Source of the DNA: Nodosilinea sp. LEGE 07088
GTDB lineage: Bacteria; Cyanobacteriota; Cyanobacteriia; Phormidesmidales; Phormidesmidaceae
Assembly: GCF_015207395.1 (NCBI RefSeq)
Contig: NZ_JADEWX010000006.1
Coordinates: 16,740 to 80,739 of the forward strand
DNA: 64,000 nucleotides
Direction: 5' to 3'
Of the stretch, positions 58,737 to 64,000 are shown in pieces. How positions within the stretch are numbered: position 1 is the first letter of the stretch; the number at the start of each line of letters is the position of its first letter. The position numbers and the translations under genes were made by a program. The notes under the pieces are model-generated. The model searched no databases. It was not told the origin of the DNA and was given only the letters and a program-made list of their open reading frames with translations.

Positions 58737-59630
58737 ATGCCGAATGTGAAAGTGCTCCTGCCTATTCTCACCAGTTTTTTGTTTGCCGGCAGCTTTGTGG
58801 CCGGCAAATACACCACCGTTGATCTAGGGCCATTGACCACCTCGCTGCTACGCTACATGATTGCGATGGGGGTATTGGGGCTGTTTATTAGCCGCAGCGT
58901 CCATCCCGCTAAGGCCCTGACGGTGGCCCGGTCAGACTGGGGCACGATGGCGTTACTGGGGCTATTTGGAGTGGTGGGTTATCACTATTTTTTCTTCAGC
59001 AGCTTACGCTACACGGCCACCGCCAATACCGCCATCATCAACGCCTTTAACCCAGTGGTAACGGGAATCATGGCGGCTCTATTTATTGGCGAACGGCTGA
59101 CCCGCCGCCAGTATGGCGGCATTGTGCTAGCTCTGGTGGGGGTATTAACCCTGCTGACGCGAGGAAATTTGACGACGCTGCTGACCCTGGAATTAAACCG
59201 GGGCGATGGCCTGATGCTATGCGCCGTAATGTGCTGGGTTCTGTATTCCCTGATGATTAAACAGCTGAGCCAGCGCTACTCAGGGCTCACAATTACGTTC
59301 TACGCCGCTATCGCAGGGGTGGGACAATTGCTGGTTTTAGCCTGCTTAGAACGCTGGTGGCAGCAGATTGCCACGCTGTCGTTTTCTTCGCTGCTGGCCA
59401 TTGTGTACATGGGCGTAGCCGCTTCGAGCATCGCCTACCTGCTGTTTAACCTCAGCATTCAGCGGGTGGGGCCAACGCGTACCGCTAGCGTAGTCTATAG
59501 CCTGGTGCCCATCTTTGTTGCGGCGCTGGCCTGGCTCTTTTTTCGCGAGCCATTGACAGTACCAATGGTGTCTAGCATGGGGTTGATTTTGCTGGGCGTG
59601 AATGTGGTGCTCAGTCGGCCTGGGGATTAG
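58737..59630 (+). CDS. EamA/DMT-family transporter
   Basis: A 297-residue membrane protein with ten helices in two EamA repeats (LLPILTSFLFAGSFVAGKYT and AVMCWVLYSLMIKQLS begin each). YHYFFFSSLRYTATANTAII and FREPLTVPMVSSMGLILLGV are typical of RhaT/EamA exporters. ATG 58737 follows a good GGAGGA site; the frame is open from 58671. It is divergent from groES, with its start 82 bp from the CIRCE. Probably a metabolite or amino-acid exporter; substrate unknown. Confidence 0.88.
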   Translation: MPNVKVLLPILTSFLFAGSFVAGKYTTVDLGPLTTSLLRYMIAMGVLGLFISRSVHPAKALTVARSDWGTMALLGLFGVVGYHYFFFSSLRYTATANTAIINAFNPVVTGIMAALFIGERLTRRQYGGIVLALVGVLTLLTRGNLTTLLTLELNRGDGLMLCAVMCWVLYSLMIKQLSQRYSGLTITFYAAIAGVGQLLVLACLERWWQQIATLSFSSLLAIVYMGVAASSIAYLLFNLSIQRVGPTRTASVVYSLVPIFVAALAWLFFREPLTVPMVSSMGLILLGVNVVLSRPGD

Positions 59631-59826
59631 AGGGCGATCGCGAACCCCCAAAACGATCTAACGATTGTCGCCAGCGCCCGCAGGGGGGTGAGATGAACAG
59701 GGCAAGCACGGGCCTGAACGGAAATGCTGATCCTTAACCCGCCCGACAAAACCCGCTGAAAAGCTACCATCAGGCCGCATGTTCAGCGGGCTACGTTACA
59801 TAGCCGACCAAGTCTGAGGGGTTGGG

Positions 59827-60033
59827 TTAGTAGCTCTCGTCGGGGGCGACGGTGTGCAGCGCCAGGTCGTGGTTGGCCTGGTTGAGGCGATCGGCGACTT
59901 CTCGCCGCACTTTAAGACTGATAGTATCGTCGGCCAATATCTCCTGGGCTTCTTCGCGGTATTCTGCGCTCTGTACCGTATCGACCTCTTCGAGGTGCTT
60001 AAGGTGTTCAAGTACGTCTTTGGGGTCTGTCAT
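59827..60033 (-). CDS. Small conserved hypothetical protein
   Basis: A 68-residue acidic helical protein, MTDPKDVLEHLKHLEEVDTV at the start and ANHDLALHTVAPDESY at the end. AAGGATAG precedes ATG 60033; the frame extends to 60090 without a ribosome site. Residues 1-55 form amphipathic helices without membrane segments. I do not recognise a family. It is flanked by long noncoding DNA. Confidence 0.6.
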   Translation of the reverse strand: MTDPKDVLEHLKHLEEVDTVQSAEYREEAQEILADDTISLKVRREVADRLNQANHDLALHTVAPDESY

Positions 60034-60599
60034 GGTATCTATCCTTAAAGATTGTGAATAGCCATCACCAGGAGAGACTCGCTGGGTCAACGGGCATAGC
60101 TCTATTGTCTGAAAGGAAATCTTAACTAGCCAGGTCTACGCCTGAACCTTTACGCCCCGATAAAGATTGTTGTGCTTCGCAACAGGTCGTTGCAATAGGC
60201 GGCCTGGCCGACTAACCGGCCTGACTTGAACCGCATAAGATCGCTCTACTCCCCAGACAAGATAGGCCTACTTGCAAGCTGAACGATAGGGCAAGCTGGT
60301 GTTTTTGTAGAATAATACGGCCAGTTCGTCTATCGCAAGAGCGACCTGGACGACAATGGTTAAATCTTTGCGCTGTCAGGCCAGTATCTAAAGCCTAAGG
60401 GCCAAGAGAGCCTCCAGTGCATCCGATAAAGAGATACATCCCATTCCATACCCCTCCCTATCTGCAACAGGACGACTGCCTGCGCGCCCTCTGCCTATCG
60501 GGAGCAATACATAGCAGTGGGTGGGTGGGTGTTGGTTTTGGCCAGGTCGAAGCCCGTGCCCGCTGCCCCTATCGGGTGCTAGATGCAGCCCAAATCGGC
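60034..60599. other. Intergenic region without recognisable features
   Basis: About 560 bp between the small gene and the DUF2996 gene. Short frames on both strands lack ribosome sites and protein-like composition. Only a weak GGCCGG-type dyad near 60200-60225 is visible; nothing else is identified. Confidence 0.4.
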
Positions 60600-61115
60600 T
60601 CAGTTCCGCGCTAGCCACTTCTGTGCGTTCAGGCGTCGTAGGGCAAAGTGAACCATCAAATCCAGCGTGATTTTCCGCTCATCCCCCATAAACTGTTCGA
60701 TCGTGCTGGGCTGAGAGCCTTGGTCAGCAAAGTAAAACAGCTTGGGACTTTTAATATCGTCTTTGGTAAAAGCAATATTAAACTGGCGATCGCCGTGCTG
60801 CCACTTACCCTTAACATGCCAGTAGCGCTCCCCATCATCAACCCCAAAAACCTCTAGGGGCTGCTGGTCAAGAGTAAGCTGCATATCATCCAGGCCCTTT
60901 TCTTTTAGAGCTGTCTCTAGGGACGGGATAAAATGCTGTTCAATAAACTCGTTGAAGGGTTTGTCTTCTAGGGCTGGTGGTTTTGCCTTCTTAGCAACCA
61001 CCTTGGCCGCAGCTGGCTTAGCTGTATCGGCTTCGGTATCTGGAGTTGATGGTGTCGTCGCCTCTGATGTCGCTGCGGGAGTAGATTCTGCCGAAGGGGT
61101 TTTGTCGTCAGCCAT
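60600..61115 (-). CDS. DUF2996 protein (cyanobacteria/plastid-specific)
   Basis: A 171-residue protein. The N-terminal ~45 residues are Ala/Thr/Pro/Lys-rich and likely disordered (TSEATTPSTPDTEADTAKPA); the DUF2996 domain follows: ALEDKPFNEFIEQHFIPSLE, YWHVKGKWQHGDRQFNIAF, and the C-terminal block DERKITLDLMVHFALRRLNA...WLARN. The family is restricted to oxygenic phototrophs; its role is unknown. Start ATG 61115 (MADDKT) is preferred over 61127. Stands alone. Confidence 0.88.
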   Translation of the reverse strand: MADDKTPSAESTPAATSEATTPSTPDTEADTAKPAAAKVVAKKAKPPALEDKPFNEFIEQHFIPSLETALKEKGLDDMQLTLDQQPLEVFGVDDGERYWHVKGKWQHGDRQFNIAFTKDDIKSPKLFYFADQGSQPSTIEQFMGDERKITLDLMVHFALRRLNAQKWLARN

Positions 61116-61364
61116 AAACCAGAACACCTAAAACAATAGTGAAGGACAACTCAGCGGGCTGAGCACACGCCTAGTTATTCTTCTCCATACTAGAGTAAAT
61201 GCTTCTAAATCGCATAACTTTTTCGCTCTAGAAATCACCCTGTTGTAAAGTAGGCAAAGCTACCGGATACCAGAGCTTGTATTGAGTGCACTGGTTAAGA
61301 TCGCCAAACCGCCAACATTAACCAGTGCATAGCTTAAGACTTATCTTGTTAGAGATTGCCTTAC

Positions 61365-62438
61365 TTAAGCCTGAGGAGCCAAGTGCGGCATTTCTCGGCG
61401 CAGGGTTGCAAAGTCGGAGTTAGAACCATTGCCATGGTGAATACCCACCGCTGCCAAATCGCTATCCACCATCAGGTGTACTAGTTCCTCAAAGGTGACG
61501 CTGGGCTCCCAGCCTAACGCTTGGCGAGCTTTAGTAGAGTCACCAATCAGCAACTCTACTTCTGCAGGCCTCAGGTAGCGGGGGTCAAACTCGACGTAAT
61601 TGCTCCAGTCGAGGTTGACATGGTTAAAGGCAATATCTAAGAATTCACGAATGGAGTGGGTTTCGTTTGTGGCTACCACATAGTCATCGGGTTCGTCTTG
61701 CTGCAGCATCAGCCACATGGCGCGGACGTAGTCTTTAGCATAGCCCCAGTCACGCTTAGAATCGAGATTACCTAAGTAGAGCTTTTTTTGCTGTCCGGCG
61801 ACAATGCGGGCAACTGCGCGGGTGATTTTACGAGTTACAAACGTTTCGCCTCGACGAGGTGACTCGTGGTTAAACAAAATGCCGTTGCTAGCGAACAAGT
61901 CGTAGGATTCGCGATAGTTGATAGTTTGCCAGTGAGCAAAAACTTTGGCACAAGCGTAGGGACTGCGGGGATAAAACGGGGTTGTTTCCCGCTGGGGAAT
62001 CTCTTGAACCTTGCCAAACATCTCTGAGGAACCAGCCTGATAAAAGCGCACTTCTAAGCCTGTCCGCTGTTGGTAGTCACGAATCGCTTCTAAAAGGCGT
62101 AGTGTCCCCATCCCTACAGAGTCGACGGTATATTCAGGAGAATCAAAACTGACTCTCACGTGGGATTGGGCTCCCAGGTTGTAGACCTCCTGGGGTTGTA
62201 CTTGCTCCAAGATACGCCGCAGCATGGTGCCGTCGGTCAGATCGCCGTAGTGTAGGAAGAGCCGCGCCTCAGCACTGTGGGGGTCAACGTAAACGTGATC
62301 GATGCGATCGGTATTAAATGTAGATGTACGGCGAATAATACCGTGAACCTCGTAACCCTTGTCTAAAAGTAATTCTGTTAGATAAGAACCGTCTTGCCCA
62401 GTAACACCAGTAATTAGTGCACGTTTGATCTGACTCAT
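61365..62438 (-). CDS. gmd: GDP-mannose 4,6-dehydratase
   Basis: A 357-residue extended SDR converting GDP-mannose to GDP-4-keto-6-deoxymannose, the first step to GDP-fucose or GDP-rhamnose for polysaccharides. NAD motif [29 protein letters not shown]; catalytic Ser/Tyr/Lys in AGSSEMFG and [21 protein letters not shown], a signature of the family; and [11 protein letters not shown]. No partner fucose synthase is in the window, though it could lie beyond. Confidence 0.95.
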   Translation of the reverse strand: MSQIKRALITGVTGQDGSYLTELLLDKGYEVHGIIRRTSTFNTDRIDHVYVDPHSAEARLFLHYGDLTDGTMLRRILEQVQPQEVYNLGAQSHVRVSFDSPEYTVDSVGMGTLRLLEAIRDYQQRTGLEVRFYQAGSSEMFGKVQEIPQRETTPFYPRSPYACAKVFAHWQTINYRESYDLFASNGILFNHESPRRGETFVTRKITRAVARIVAGQQKKLYLGNLDSKRDWGYAKDYVRAMWLMLQQDEPDDYVVATNETHSIREFLDIAFNHVNLDWSNYVEFDPRYLRPAEVELLIGDSTKARQALGWEPSVTFEELVHLMVDSDLAAVGIHHGNGSNSDFATLRREMPHLAPQA

Positions 62439-62623
62439 AGGAAATTTATCTCTTGGGTAACACTTAACTTATGCGTCTTGCTTTAGCGGTGGGTTAAACT
62501 ACGGGAGCACCTAGCCTTTTAGGTTTAAGCCTAGAAGGTAAAGCTTAAAATCTTGGACGATGCTAGCTTAAAATACCCAATGCGCGAACGTGTAAACAAT
62601 CTCTTTATCACAGCCTAATCTTT

Positions 62624-63697
62624 TCACCTCGGCTTTTTTAAAGTATTTGAACTCAGGTAACCTCGTGACAAAAACGGGAGGTCTACAATCGAGCCTCTAG
62701 CTGTGCCCAAGTCCACCTCTAGGCCCGCTTTCCCTACCTTAGTCCGCAGGTAGCTTAGCCCTCGATAGCCTTGGCGCGTGGCGACTACGCTGGTGAGACG
62801 TCCAACTATGTTACCGTCGAGCATCATCGGTGTACCAGCTTCTACCTGGTCATTCAGCTCAACGCCCCATAGCTGCTGTTTGACCCCTTGATAGGTATTG
62901 AGCCGGGCAATGGTCTCCTGACCGATATAGCAGCCTTTGTCAAAGGAAATTGCCTGCCAGAGCCCTGCTTCGAGGGGATTGTAGTCTTCGTTTAGCTCAG
63001 TTTTCGGCGCTGGGCGACCCTGCTGAATACGAAGCTGTTGCCATAGCGCCTCTCCAGTAGGCACGGCCCCTACATTAACGAGTTGCTCCCATAACGAGGG
63101 AGAGTCGGTGGCAGCTACAAAAAGGGTGTACCCCGGTAAAGCTAAACCACTGCCTACTGCCAGTTTGAGGGAAATATCACCGATGCTAATCGATTGGTGG
63201 TGTCCGTAGGGTAAGGCAGGGCTGAGATGGATGCCTAGACGGTTAAGAGTAGGTAGACTGTCTGGCCCAATCAGCGAAAAACCCGCTATTTCTTCGGTAA
63301 GGTTGAGCAAAGATACCTGATCAGCAGGAAAGATATAGCGATCCATCCAGTCTATTAAATGTTGATCTTGGCCTGGGGAGGTAAGAATAAGGAGAGATTC
63401 TTCTTCGACATATACAGTCGCTAAATCAATGGTTCGAGCAGTAGAGGTAACAAAAACTGTATCGCAGCCCTCCCCAGACTGACGCTGGGTGAAGGTGTTG
63501 GTAGTTTGATTGTGGATGAAACGCAGGCGATCGCGACCCGTTATCTGAATGGTACCCCAGTGACTGCGATCGACTAGAGCCGAGGTATTGTTAACCGCGT
63601 CTAAAGCCTCTGTGTCGTTGCCAAAGGTAATAGGTAACTCTAGATCGGCATCTAGGATTGCCCCTTGACGCTGCTGTAAGTCTCGGAGTGTCTGCAT
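62624..63697 (-). CDS. Folate-binding YgfZ/GcvT-like protein
   Basis: A 357-residue relative of aminomethyltransferase with the YgfZ signature DKGCYIGQETIARL. N-terminal VDRSHWGTIQITGRDRLRFIHNQTTN is the GcvT-like fold. YgfZ proteins bind folate and help Fe-S cluster assembly or repair of certain enzymes; plants and cyanobacteria have related forms. ATG 63697 with GGAAG upstream is preferred over GTG 63700. Same strand as psbA, downstream of its terminator. Confidence 0.9.
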   Translation of the reverse strand: MQTLRDLQQRQGAILDADLELPITFGNDTEALDAVNNTSALVDRSHWGTIQITGRDRLRFIHNQTTNTFTQRQSGEGCDTVFVTSTARTIDLATVYVEEESLLILTSPGQDQHLIDWMDRYIFPADQVSLLNLTEEIAGFSLIGPDSLPTLNRLGIHLSPALPYGHHQSISIGDISLKLAVGSGLALPGYTLFVAATDSPSLWEQLVNVGAVPTGEALWQQLRIQQGRPAPKTELNEDYNPLEAGLWQAISFDKGCYIGQETIARLNTYQGVKQQLWGVELNDQVEAGTPMMLDGNIVGRLTSVVATRQGYRGLSYLRTKVGKAGLEVDLGTARGSIVDLPFLSRGYLSSNTLKKPR

Positions 63698-63774
63698 CAC
63701 TAATCTTCCATTCTGACCTGAGCTCTATTCTAGAACCACAGCTGAGACTCTAACCGGTGAGGATCAAACCACAC

Positions 63775-63806
63775 AAAAAGAGCGCCCCCCGAGGGGAGCG
63801 CTCTTT
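63775..63806 (-). terminator. Rho-independent terminator of psbA
   Basis: AAAAGAGCGC and GCGCTCTTTT arms separated by a C/G-rich centre; on the minus strand it is followed by TTTTT. It lies 32 bp past the psbA stop. Confidence 0.92.
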
Positions 63807-63837
63807 TCGCGTCAATCAAGGGGGTAGTCGCTCAAGA

Positions 63838-64000
<163 letters not shown>

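Overview
The window is cyanobacterial chromosome. Evidence: the 3' end of psbA (photosystem II D1) at the right edge, frequent HIP1 octamers (GCGATCGC), AMIN-domain TonB receptors, DUF2996, the 2-oxoglutarate decarboxylase/succinic-semialdehyde dehydrogenase pair, CHASE2-GGDEF-EAL proteins with a FecR partner, and many cyanobacterial interspersed palindromes. The repeat load and gene content suggest a filamentous Leptolyngbya/Nodosilinea/Phormidium-like organism, but the sequence alone does not fix the genus.

Layout. (1) 1-18365: two siderophore-uptake modules with the same order (ABC exporter, AraC/PchR-like regulator, AMIN/TonB receptor, FecB-type binding protein). The second also has a DUF1636 gene. 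Between them, at 7.5-10.7 kb, is an AT-rich defence island lacking HIP1: a CD-NTase with an AGS-C sensor domain, a SLATT membrane protein and a four-TM protein resembling S-4TM, i.e. a compact CBASS-like locus. (2) 18.4-24.6 kb: an alpha/beta hydrolase, then a MobF (TrwC-like) relaxase and a tyrosine recombinase beside tRNA-Thr(UGU), which looks like an integrative mobilizable element or its remnant. (3) 24.6-36.8 kb: a CPA2 antiporter, a nitrilase-family amidase, the TCA-bypass pair, a CHASE2-GGDEF-EAL protein, an RlpA-like protein and a Rieske oxygenase. (4) 37-41.5 kb: an oxidoreductase/TetR/SDR/SDR/RidA cluster that looks acquired. (5) 41.7-44 kb: ftsH and a DUF1232 protein.

(6) 44.2-51.4 kb: two divergently transcribed units that together encode two GlnT-like gamma-glutamyl ligases, an iron-type alcohol dehydrogenase, an aldehyde dehydrogenase and a class I glutamine amidotransferase. 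Together they could gamma-glutamylate an amine or amino-alcohol, oxidise it and release the product. (7) 51.9-55.8 kb: FecR protein plus a second CHASE2-PAS-GGDEF-EAL protein. (8) 56.4-64 kb: groEL/groES with a perfect CIRCE, a DMT transporter, two small or uncharacterised cyanobacterial proteins, gmd, a YgfZ-like protein and the end of psbA.

The most unusual signals are non-coding. Two inverted copies of a structured element of about 200 bp flank the alcohol dehydrogenase gene, and their hairpins differ by compensatory changes. A 198-bp MITE-like element has 17-bp terminal repeats and a 4-bp target duplication. Interspersed repeats have entered the reading frames of two ABC transporters, and one of them has an intergenic sister copy in the window. 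Paired direct repeats sit in front of both TonB receptor genes and are candidate AraC-family operators.
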